Origin: Trueperaceae bacterium
GTDB taxonomy: Bacteria > Deinococcota > Deinococci > Deinococcales > Trueperaceae
Direction: 5' to 3'
Length of the DNA stretch: 64,000 nt
Assembly: GCA_002707365.1 (NCBI GenBank)
Contig: PAMQ01000013.1
Coordinates: forward strand, 23,392 to 87,391
Both the position numbers and the translations under genes were made by a program. Within the stretch, counting starts at the first letter, position 1. The number at the start of each line of letters is the position of its first letter. Below are positions 36,267 to 44,528 of this stretch, in pieces. The notes under the pieces are model-generated. The model was given only the letters and a program-made list of their open reading frames with translations. It was not told where the DNA came from and did not search any database.

Positions 36267-36926
36267 ATGAGTAGCCTCCCGCTCTTTCTGTTACCTGATA
36301 CGGTTGTGTTTCCCGGGATGACTATTCCGTTATATGTGTTTGAGGAGCGTTACAAAAAGCTTGTGAGGCTTTGTATGGAAGAAGATGACCCACGGTTTGC
36401 CATAGCGCTTGACAGGTCATCGAGTCCGGTGTCAGATGGCTCTCCAACTATGTGGGGAATGGGAACCTTTATGACTATTCTTTCTGTCGATGAAAATCCT
36501 GACGGGACGTATCATATCCTTAGCCATGGTCGTGAACGGTGTCGTCTAGAAGTTGCCTGCGAGGAAGGAATTCAGGATCGGGACGGCGTGGAAAGAAGCC
36601 TTTTTCATATTTCCGACCTGCCTGCGCCAATAAAGAGGAGTGATCCTAATGAAGAACAGATTGCGGCTTGGGACGCTCTAGACACGTTCCGCCTTTATGC
36701 AGCTTCGTTCTTCTCTAAAGATGCAACAAAACAAATCGAAAGGGCACTACCAAGCGATTTGTTTCATCAGGCGTCATTCATATGTGCGAATCTCCAATTA
36801 CCTAGTCAGTCGGGACAAGTGTTGCTTGAAGCAGAAACTCTTGAAAGACGCTTTTATTTGGCTAGGCAGTTCATGCAGGAGCGAATTGAAAATCAAAACC
36901 GTAAAACACGTGGTGCTTTGGAATGA
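36267..36926 (+). CDS. LON substrate-binding-domain protein
   Basis: A 219-aa protein resembling only the N-terminal substrate-recognition domain of Lon protease: LPLFLLPDTVVFPGMTIPLYVFEERYKKL opens with its conserved LPLFLLPDTVVFPGM, then FAIAL, GTFMTILSV and GRERCRLE. There is no ATPase or protease domain. Such stand-alone proteins are common in many phyla and of unknown function. ATG 36267 begins the conserved domain almost immediately. Confidence 0.85.
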   Translation: MSSLPLFLLPDTVVFPGMTIPLYVFEERYKKLVRLCMEEDDPRFAIALDRSSSPVSDGSPTMWGMGTFMTILSVDENPDGTYHILSHGRERCRLEVACEEGIQDRDGVERSLFHISDLPAPIKRSDPNEEQIAAWDALDTFRLYAASFFSKDATKQIERALPSDLFHQASFICANLQLPSQSGQVLLEAETLERRFYLARQFMQERIENQNRKTRGALE

Positions 36927-36998
36927 ATCAACTAGGATATCGCTTTCCAGAAATGACTAGTGTTTCTAATATTGCTTAAAGGAGTGGCGTTCAATTAG

Positions 36999-37980
36999 GC
37001 TGAATTACCGTTAGGAACACCCGATATTGAGAGTAGTGGGGCAAATCTTCGTGAAAAACTAGAAGAAAATGCTATGATTGAGGTGCCCTTGTATGAACCT
37101 AAGGGGTCCGGTGCCCATCTCTTTTTCTATGTTCGGAAGAAGGGATTAATAAAGCGTGATCTAGCCAGAGCCTTGGTCTATTGGTGGTCTTTGCGAAAGG
37201 GAAATCGGGGTTGCAGGGTTGAAAGACAAGTGGGCAATTATTAAGCAGTGGCTAAGCATCCCGAATCGTAAAGCTGGAGCAGTACGTCTACTCGCAGATG
37301 TGCCGGGGGTCGAGGTGCTTTCGGCGTCTCAAAAAATAGCTATAGGTCATTTACGGGGTAATGAATTCAAGATAAAGATTCGGGACATTTCTTCTTCGGA
37401 TAGATTCTCTGGTAGATCTGTTTTGGAAGCTATCAACAGTCGCGGGTCCCCAAACTATTTCGGGCCACAAAGGTTCAGGCGTTGCGGCCGAAATGCTATA
37501 GCCGTTTCAGGTCGGCTAGGGGAGAAAATGTACTTGGCGGACAGAAGTTAAAGCGGTTCTTTCTTGGAGCTTTAAAGAGTATGCATTTCAACAGGGTTTT
37601 AGAAAGATGTTTCTTTGAGGGCCTGTTTGATCAGGTTGTGGTGGGAGACTGGGCTCGGAAGCATAATACGGGCGATACGTTTCTAGTAGACAATATAGAG
37701 ATGAATGACTGCCCTAAAAAGTTAGAGATCAGTGGACCTTTACCGCTCTATGGTCGAAAGGTACATATATCCAAAGGACAAGAAAGTCTCGTAGAATAAC
37801 AGGTTCTTCAGGAAATGGGAGTGACCTGGTCGAACTTTTAAACAGACTAGGAGACCGTCGATTCAGCCGCGGTGTACATAGTGACTTTAGAATTGAGCGT
37901 CATGGAAAATATCTTTTTGTTCAATTCAGGCTTCGTAAAGGCTCTTATGCAACCTCTTCGCTTCGTGAGATTACTAAGAC
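36999..37980 (+). pseudogene. truD: Decayed tRNA pseudouridine-13 synthase gene (truD)
   Basis: Pieces of TruD lie in order in three frames. 36999-37195 encodes IEVPLYEPKGSGAHLFFYV and KKGLIKRDLARAL. 37200-37520 encodes EIGVAGLKDKWAIIKQWL, holding the catalytic-Asp motif GLKDK, and NYFGPQRFRRCGRN. About 37520-37796 encodes LGGQKLKRFFLGALKS and VVGDWARKHNTGDTFLV. About 37844-37980 encodes GDRRFSR and RKGSYATSSLREITK. At least three frameshifts and an in-frame TAA at 37797-37799 separate them, and no start codon is obvious. The gene is nearly full length but cannot make TruD as read. Confidence 0.85.
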
Positions 37981-38002
37981 GCCAGTCGATGAGTATCATT
38001 GT

Positions 38003-38012
38003 CCCCCCCCCC
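38003..38012 (+). repeat. Homopolymer tract of ten C
   Basis: Ten consecutive C lie just past the end of the truD remnant and before the end of the convergent VWA gene. It is the longest G/C homopolymer I noticed in the window. It is prone to slippage in vivo or in sequencing. Confidence 0.8.
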
Positions 38013-38056
38013 GGATTGACCGCTGTGCCAATCGAGAGGTGCCGTAACGAAACTGT

Positions 38057-40462
38057 TTACTGGTTGACGGCAGCAATATAGCCAAAGCGGCGCAGAGTTA
38101 ACTCCACCAGAAATATGATTGTGCTGGTCAGGATTAAATAAGGCCTTAGAGGCACTGAAGACGAAGACGAAGATGGGGAGTATTTCGACAAATCATCGTA
38201 AACGTTTCCTCCAGTTCTTGTAGCTATTCGCGTCAGCAGGTCACTCGCTCCTTTTCGGTTAAATTCCCCTGGGGGTGCGCTTACCCGCGTTCTAGCTACG
38301 ATCTCGTTGTTATCAGCTATAAGTAATGTGCCGGATGTTTCTGATGCCGAAACGGAGCCTTGGTATCGACCAGGTCCAATCTGTTCGAGGGGTCTTTCTT
38401 CTCCTAGATATCGAACTATTAAATTACGATTATTTACGTAAGAACCGTTCCTAACAGCATCTACTACTATTCTTAGTTCATTTTTCTCTTGATAGGCGTA
38501 GACCGTGAACTCTTCTGGGGTTGTTTGTAGCCAACGAACAACTGCGCTTAAGGAATTTGGAAGCTGGGACCATCTACTGAATTTACCGCCCCAAAGATTA
38601 AGGTCTGTGGTTAATGCAGCGGTGCGTCCCAGGCCGTGGTGACGAACCGCCAGTAGGGGTTCGTTGTTCAGAGCCTCTATCAATATTTCTGAATCAGGTT
38701 TGAGGGTGCTGGCTACATAAGCGTCTGGTGGCGGGGGAGAACTGCCAAAGATTGCTAGTGGGTGGCGATGAGTCACGGGTTGGAAGGGATCATCGCGAAT
38801 AAGTGACCGTGTGGCGGTAATGGCCTCATTAGTGAATATCCTTGGGAGGGTGCCTGTATCCAAGGTCTCGTAGTATCTACCCCCGCCAGAGGTAGCTATT
38901 GCCTCTAGAACATCAAAATCAGCGGACTCCCCAATCGCGATAGTGGATGTCGTGATCTTTTCTACCAGTGCTTGAGCAGCCATTTGGTTCAATGTTTCCA
39001 CTGGACCATCTGAAGGGGAAGATCGTTCGTCGTAAAGATTGCCGTCAGAAAGAACAATAATATGTTTTAGAGAAGCGTTTGCATTCGAAAGGGCCCGCAC
39101 TCCTTTCGCATATGCAGGCCCGAGAATGGTTCCTCCTCGCGTTGTGATTGCTAATATGCTGTTTAGCATTTCCGATTTTCCTCGATCGGTTGCTGGCCTG
39201 AGTTCAAAAACCCAATCAGTAAGGGCCTCGTCGCTGAAGGCAACAAGGCCTAATAGGTCTTCGTGATAGGCAAGATCAACTACTCCTATCGCTCCCTCTT
39301 TAGCCAGATCGATTTTGCTTGGCTTACCTGCACCCATAGATTGCGAACGGTCAAGAATGATCACCATGGCTACGAGAGGAAGATCCGTGTCAGTGCGGAG
39401 GTCTGTATTAACAGGAAGAACTTCCTCTATTGGAGTCCTGTACCATGAGCCCAGACCGAAACTATCCGGCCCACCCGTCATCATCAATCCACCGCCATCT
39501 TCGACATAACGCTTAAGTAAAATCATCTGACCAGGAGTAAATGTGCCGGCAGATTCTCGTAGGATGACGCTACTGAATAGGAATGGAATTTCGACATCTG
39601 CCACAGTTCCTTCATGGATTTTAAAGCCTTGTCGTTTGAGCAAAAGAGCTGTTGCTGGATCGCCAATTACTAAAACCGGATCCTGGTCTTCTAGGGCGAT
39701 TGTTATCTCTAAATTGTCGTCGGCAGTTGGTTGTGTAAAGGCTATCTCGAATCCGACTTTCATTCTGACATCTGAGTCCCCCGATATTTGATATTGGAAA
39801 GGGACGGAGCTAAGGCCTTTGGGGATGCCTAGTTGAATAGTTTTCAAGGATTCGTTGTTTGCTTCTGGACGCAAAATAATGTTGGCTTCCTGATCCGTTT
39901 CAATAACTGCAACAATTTCTACTGTTTCACCGGGATTTGCCTGGTTCGGGCCAAGCAATTTGACCATTCGAGCATTCGGTAGGGGCTCTATAGGAAAGAC
40001 ATCTACAGGAAAGTCTGGAAGGGCCTCCAAGGCATTACCAGTACTTTCTGTACCGTCGGAGATTAATAATATACGTTGGGCCCTTGATGAACCGGCTACA
40101 TGAAGGGCACGAGCAAGGTCCGTCTTGTTTGTCTCTAGGAATCCCGGAACGTTTGAAGTAGGATTTGATATGCGCGTCGCGCTCTCAGCAAAGAAATATA
40201 CTTCGAAATCAACTTTAGTCGTCGAAAAGTCAAGATCCAATGCCGTAAGCTTAGCTCGGCTCTCAACACTATCAGAGACATCAATCAGTAGGGCAACGCT
40301 CTCTTCAGGTGCCTTAAATTCAGGTTGGGCCAATGCGATGATGAGTACCGCAAGAGTGAGACAGCGCAAGGTCCTGGTGCCACTCGCTCGAGGAAGGAAT
40401 AGGACCAAAGGTAAAAGTAATAAGGCCCAAGCAAAGGTAAAGCCGAAATTAAAACCAAACAC
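38057..40462 (-). CDS. Large VWA-domain membrane protein with glutamine-amidotransferase-like region
   Basis: An 801-aa protein. Two N-terminal transmembrane helices (about 8-24 and 31-45) are followed by a first vWA-like region (LLIDVSDSVES). A class I glutamine-amidotransferase-like segment with GGGLMMTGGPDSFGLGSWY at about 322-340 comes next. A true vWA domain has an intact MIDAS, DRSQSMG, at about 375-381, and there is one C-terminal helix (PYLILTSTIIFLVELTL). This architecture matches the BatA-like/DUF1355-type proteins found beside MoxR systems in other bacteria, but no MoxR ATPase is here. Its role is unknown. It is convergent with the truD remnant. Confidence 0.8.
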   Translation of the reverse strand: MFGFNFGFTFAWALLLLPLVLFLPRASGTRTLRCLTLAVLIIALAQPEFKAPEESVALLIDVSDSVESRAKLTALDLDFSTTKVDFEVYFFAESATRISNPTSNVPGFLETNKTDLARALHVAGSSRAQRILLISDGTESTGNALEALPDFPVDVFPIEPLPNARMVKLLGPNQANPGETVEIVAVIETDQEANIILRPEANNESLKTIQLGIPKGLSSVPFQYQISGDSDVRMKVGFEIAFTQPTADDNLEITIALEDQDPVLVIGDPATALLLKRQGFKIHEGTVADVEIPFLFSSVILRESAGTFTPGQMILLKRYVEDGGGLMMTGGPDSFGLGSWYRTPIEEVLPVNTDLRTDTDLPLVAMVIILDRSQSMGAGKPSKIDLAKEGAIGVVDLAYHEDLLGLVAFSDEALTDWVFELRPATDRGKSEMLNSILAITTRGGTILGPAYAKGVRALSNANASLKHIIVLSDGNLYDERSSPSDGPVETLNQMAAQALVEKITTSTIAIGESADFDVLEAIATSGGGRYYETLDTGTLPRIFTNEAITATRSLIRDDPFQPVTHRHPLAIFGSSPPPPDAYVASTLKPDSEILIEALNNEPLLAVRHHGLGRTAALTTDLNLWGGKFSRWSQLPNSLSAVVRWLQTTPEEFTVYAYQEKNELRIVVDAVRNGSYVNNRNLIVRYLGEERPLEQIGPGRYQGSVSASETSGTLLIADNNEIVARTRVSAPPGEFNRKGASDLLTRIATRTGGNVYDDLSKYSPSSSSSSVPLRPYLILTSTIIFLVELTLRRFGYIAAVNQ

Positions 40463-40617
40463 AAACCAGCCTATCAGGCTGACAAAAATTATTCACTCGC
40501 GCCTTAAGGCTAACTTAGAAATAAAGCTAAGCTTAGGTGTGTAGTGGTAACTTGGAGATTAAAGGTTTATAAGAAGATGTTAACCGGTGATAGGTATCAG
40601 TTAGATCTCATCTTGGT

Positions 40618-41256
40618 ATGAAAAGAAACGGTCCTAACTCAAACGCTAAATGGTCGTTAGAGCGGAAGTTATGGTCTCTCGGAAGTACCCCGTTAGTGGG
40701 AATTGACGAGGCCGGCCGGGGCGCCCTGGGAGGTCCAGTTGTGGTCGCTGCAGTCATGCTCCCTTACGGAAATTATCCGTACAGAGATTCGAAGGAGGTT
40801 TCTGGCAAGCAGCGCTATGAGTGGGAAAAGCGTATTATTGAGGAAGCTCTAGCTTGGGGTATTGGGGTGGTTGAGCCACGGGACATAGACCGTCTTAATA
40901 TTTTGGGAGCTACCCATCTTGCTGCCGAACGGGCTGTGTCGCGGTTAGTAGTTTCCCCAGGTGGCTTGATTACTGATTATCTCTTTCTTCCTTCCACCGT
41001 CCCGGTGCTTTCGCCTCCCAGAGCAGATAGCATTAGTATTCAAGTGGCGGCCGCGAGTATTCTAGCGAAAACCTATCGTGACAGGCTATTGGTTAGGTTG
41101 GCTCGGGCATATCCGGGATATTTTCTTGAAAGCAATATGGGTTATGGAACCGCGGAGCACCTTAAGGCTATTCGTAAGCATGGTCCTACCTCTTTTCATC
41201 GCCATTCATTCAAACCGGTACTCGAGGCAAACAGAGTCTCGCATTACCATGACTGA
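40618..41256 (+). CDS. rnhB: Ribonuclease HII
   Basis: Cleaves RNA in RNA-DNA hybrids, including single ribonucleotides. The 212-aa protein has the acidic active-site motif GIDEAGRGALGGPVV, RDSKEVSG, the third acidic residue in LITDYLFLP, and AAASILAKTYRDRLL followed by MGYGTAEHLKAI. ATG 40618 gives a 20-residue lead before the domain. It is 27 bp before the PSP1 gene. Confidence 0.94.
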   Translation: MKRNGPNSNAKWSLERKLWSLGSTPLVGIDEAGRGALGGPVVVAAVMLPYGNYPYRDSKEVSGKQRYEWEKRIIEEALAWGIGVVEPRDIDRLNILGATHLAAERAVSRLVVSPGGLITDYLFLPSTVPVLSPPRADSISIQVAAASILAKTYRDRLLVRLARAYPGYFLESNMGYGTAEHLKAIRKHGPTSFHRHSFKPVLEANRVSHYHD

Positions 41257-41283
41257 CGGTGTAACATTGGGCTTTGAAGGGCT

Positions 41284-42135
41284 TTGGTGGCAAATGTGCC
41301 TGAGTGTGTAGGAATAAAGTTTGATAATGGACCGAAGATCCATTACATGGAGGTGTCGCCGGAGGTTCCGGATCTTGGCAGTCTTTGTATAGTTAAAACC
41401 CGACGAGGAGTAGAAATTGGACGTGTTCGTACTGAAGCTAACAGCCATTCGCAGGCTAATGGGCGCGTAATTCGCTCGGCGTTACGTGAGGATATCGAAC
41501 GCTATCGACATCTCATCGCTAAAGCTGACGATCTCAAATGGCTCGTTCGGGCTCGAGCCAGAGAGCAAGGGCTTAAATTAAAAATTGTTTCCTTAGAGTT
41601 CACATTGGACGAGAAATTACTGATCGTCAATTACTCTAGTGAACGTAATGCTTCGCTACAGGGCTTAGCAAGATTATTGAAGGCACATACGTCAGCACGG
41701 ACAGAGTTCTTGAATATAGGCCCACGGGATCAGGCGCGAATAATGGGTACCCTGGGAGCCTGTGGTGATGGGTCGTGTAGTTCGACGTGGTTGCAGGAGT
41801 TTAAGCCTGTTGGAATACGTATGGCGCGTGACCAACAGTTACCTCTCAATCCGGACAAGATTACTGGGCCGTGTGGGCGGCTCAAATGTTGCCTTCAATA
41901 CGAACACGAACAGTATAAGAGCCTCCTAAAAGGAATGCCTAAAAAAGGTGGTCGAGCATGTCATAAAGAAAGTGGCACCTGCGGCCGTATAATTAACTTA
42001 AATCCTTTGAAAGGTACTGTAGAAATGCGAAAGGATGAGGGTGGTACGGTGCAGTATCCAGCGGAAGAAGTAGAACGTATTACAAGTCAGGGTAATCGAA
42101 AGAATATTGAAGTGGCATCGTCACAAAAAGGGTAG
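41284..42135 (+). CDS. PSP1 C-terminal domain protein (RicT/YaaT-like)
   Basis: A 283-aa protein with the PSP1 core: YMEVSPEVPDLGSLCIVKTRRG, LVRARAREQGLKLKIVSLEFT, ARIMGTLGACGDGSCSSTWL and GPCGRLKCCLQYEH. The cysteine set (CGDGSC, CGRLKCC) is the Fe-S ligand pattern of RicT, which in Bacillus works with RicA/RicF on RNase Y-dependent mRNA maturation. It is read from TTG 41284 or GTG 41287. It sits close to holB (convergent), an adjacency also known in Firmicutes. Confidence 0.87.
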   Translation: MVANVPECVGIKFDNGPKIHYMEVSPEVPDLGSLCIVKTRRGVEIGRVRTEANSHSQANGRVIRSALREDIERYRHLIAKADDLKWLVRARAREQGLKLKIVSLEFTLDEKLLIVNYSSERNASLQGLARLLKAHTSARTEFLNIGPRDQARIMGTLGACGDGSCSSTWLQEFKPVGIRMARDQQLPLNPDKITGPCGRLKCCLQYEHEQYKSLLKGMPKKGGRACHKESGTCGRIINLNPLKGTVEMRKDEGGTVQYPAEEVERITSQGNRKNIEVASSQKG

Positions 42136-42148
42136 TTAATAGTAATCT

Positions 42149-43054
42149 TTAGCGGGTTATCTTCCTTAAATTAAGGATCAATTCTACAAATGCTAAAGAG
42201 GCTGAGCCGTAGTGCTTCAGGCGGGTTTCACATCTATCTATGGCGTTGGATGCTTTGTAATATAATGTTGGTGGTAACAACCGGAAATGTTCACGCAGAG
42301 TGGTGAATATATCTATATTGGAAACCAACCAATGGTTTTCCAGTCTTTCCGCAATCTCAAAACTATTACTTAAATTCCTCTCAAGCGAAGCTGCCAAAGC
42401 CGAAACAGTTTCAGCTAATTCTTTGGCGGATTGTAGGTTTGAACGGGCCCTTAAGAGTGGACCGATTTGGCCTAGCCGGTAAGCGGGTAAAAAATCTAAA
42501 TCTGAGAAATCAGATGTGTCAACAGGACCCAAGCGTATCTGGGTGCATCGGGAGGTCACCGTGGGCAACACTGCGGATTTGCTTGGGGCAATGAGTATTA
42601 TTGTGGCGTAGTTAGGGGGCGCCTCGAGCGTCTTGAGGAAAGAATTAGCTGCACTCCGAGTGAGGTGTTGAGCTCCATCTATTACCCCCACTCTACGTTT
42701 ATATATAGGTCTTTGTTCTAGCCACGACACCAAAGGCTGGTCGGCATTGCCCTGCCGTACAACTAGTTCCCCAATGCGGATTTCGGGATTTCGGGATCTT
42801 TTACCTGAGGTAGTAGAGGTTTGGGGGAATAATTCCCGATAATCAGGGTGTTTGTCGGGAGGCGTAGCACAACTTTTGCATGTTCCACATGGGTCCGAAT
42901 CCTTTGGTTTTTCGCAATTAAGATATGCGTTATACCAGTGAGCCAAGGCGCGTCTTCCTACACCTTCAGGACCTGTTAATAGGAGGGCGTGACCACGAAA
43001 GTTTCTGACAAGATCTTGGGCCTCCTCATGTCCCAAGAGAGAGGGAAGTGCCAT
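42149..43054 (-). CDS. holB: DNA polymerase III delta' subunit
   Basis: A clamp-loader subunit of 301 aa. The AAA+ N-terminal domain has GPEGVGRRALAHW in place of the Walker A; the usual Lys is replaced by Arg, as expected for a subunit that need not hydrolyse ATP. The four-Cys zinc module NCEKPKDSDPCGTCKSC lies at about 47-63. It also has GVIDGAQHLTRSAANSFLKTLEAPP and the sensor region SRCTQIRLG. It is convergent with the PSP1 gene. Confidence 0.9.
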   Translation of the reverse strand: MALPSLLGHEEAQDLVRNFRGHALLLTGPEGVGRRALAHWYNAYLNCEKPKDSDPCGTCKSCATPPDKHPDYRELFPQTSTTSGKRSRNPEIRIGELVVRQGNADQPLVSWLEQRPIYKRRVGVIDGAQHLTRSAANSFLKTLEAPPNYATIILIAPSKSAVLPTVTSRCTQIRLGPVDTSDFSDLDFLPAYRLGQIGPLLRARSNLQSAKELAETVSALAASLERNLSNSFEIAERLENHWLVSNIDIFTTLREHFRLLPPTLYYKASNAIDRCETRLKHYGSASLAFVELILNLRKITR

Positions 43055-43276
43055 CTAAAATCTACAAACTTGACACGTAGGTAGTGCCTGGAAACGGCCC
43101 TCAAGTGCTGGGCTAGTGTTAGGTGTTTGAGTAGAAGGATTCATAGTTAAAAATGTTTTATTCCCACAATAGTTTTGAGAGATCCCATAGCTAGGCGGTT
43201 TAGGGGCCGCTCCATAAAACTGAAACAAGACATCATATAATTTCCATCCTCCTTTGAGGTTACTTAGTTTTGGTGA

Positions 43277-44206
43277 TTAAGGCTTCAGATCAATTATTAA
43301 CTTAATACCAGTATGTAAAACAGTTTCTACCTCCATTTTAGTCAGTCCGGAGCCTAATTGTAAGGAAAAACCGGGCTCGTTAAAAGGTAAAATTAATTCA
43401 GTTGATAAGCGATACTTCTCCGAATCATCTTTGTAAGGTTCTGATGAAAATGAAACGACGATCTCGGTCTGGTTTCGTAAGTAGTGAGTTCCTTTCAAAC
43501 GGGTACCAAGTATTAAACCATCACTATTACCGCCAGCTGTAAACGCTAGTTGCCAGCTGGGATAATGACGCGGCGATGATACGAACGTAGCCCCTAAATT
43601 GAAATAGTCGTTTTTTTGTGGATGATTGGTAAGCCCTTCAGCTTCGAATTCTAGGTTATGGTTTCCGAGGGCTCGGTAAAAATGTGCCTCTGTTCTGATA
43701 AAACCCCCGAAATTACTAGTAGTTCGAAAAACAGAAGGAGAAAGATTTAGGAGAATAACGCGGGACGGTCGATAATCTAATTTAAAACTGACTTGTTGCC
43801 AATGTGCTGTTAAAAATCCTGAAGCTGGTGGTTCCAAGGGAAACCGTGTTTCAGGGGAGAAGGGCCTCAAGGTCGTATTTCCGACGGCTATTGTGACCTT
43901 ACCTGCGATTGACCCGAACGCTGCCTGTCCGGAAAGGTCGACAAAATACTCACCATGGTTGCTAACAGAGGCTGAACCCGAAAGCTGTAGATTCCCAATG
44001 GGTCCAAAGCTACGTGAATTACGAAATGCTGCTCGAACCTGTGGTGTTGGTGCTAGGGAAACACCAAAGTTCAGCTTGGTCCTTTCAACTGAAACATCTT
44101 TCATCTGCACAGAGAAGCCCAAGGCTTGAGCCTCTGAATTAAGGTTCAAGACTAGTGTTTGTGCATAAGTTGAACCCGCCAAAAGTAGTAAGGCGAGAAC
44201 TCTCAT
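43277..44206 (-). CDS. Secreted beta-rich protein, possibly an outer-envelope barrel
   Basis: About 309 aa beginning with a signal peptide (MRVLALLLLAGSTYA) at ATG 44206; the frame is open to 44251. The mature part is made of alternating polar/hydrophobic strands (for example GKVTIAVGNTTLRPF, WQQVSFKLDYRPSRVILLNL, WQLAFTAGGNSDGLILGTRL) and ends in a strand-like stretch, which suggests an outer-membrane or surface-layer beta barrel as in other Deinococcota. No family is recognised. It is divergent from the ABC permease genes. Confidence 0.7.
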   Translation of the reverse strand: MRVLALLLLAGSTYAQTLVLNLNSEAQALGFSVQMKDVSVERTKLNFGVSLAPTPQVRAAFRNSRSFGPIGNLQLSGSASVSNHGEYFVDLSGQAAFGSIAGKVTIAVGNTTLRPFSPETRFPLEPPASGFLTAHWQQVSFKLDYRPSRVILLNLSPSVFRTTSNFGGFIRTEAHFYRALGNHNLEFEAEGLTNHPQKNDYFNLGATFVSSPRHYPSWQLAFTAGGNSDGLILGTRLKGTHYLRNQTEIVVSFSSEPYKDDSEKYRLSTELILPFNEPGFSLQLGSGLTKMEVETVLHTGIKLIIDLKP

Positions 44207-44528
44207 GTTTCTATTTTGGCCCATACAGGCAGTGGGGGTGGCCGGTTGCATGAAAATTGTACCGTTGGGATCTTTGCAAACTTATCCCAACGACGGTTAG
44301 AACCATCAAGCGGTTGCCATAAAACACTATTAAATGGGTATCAAGGGAGTTCACCTTGTTGCGAAAGGAGTTAAAAATAGAGGGCTAAGTTAATAAGTAA
44401 ACTCTTAAATCGTTGTCATTCCTTTGGCCGAAATAATTTGTATTTCAGTTATTAACTGCCTTTTGTCTAACGGATGAAGGGATCAATGTGTCACAATCGC
44501 TCCAGTCAGGTATGGAGGCGTGATTTGA

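Noticed and set aside
36927..38056. Calling the fragments at 37219-37551 and 37482-37799 as separate genes
   Set aside because: Both are pieces of one decayed truD in shifted frames.
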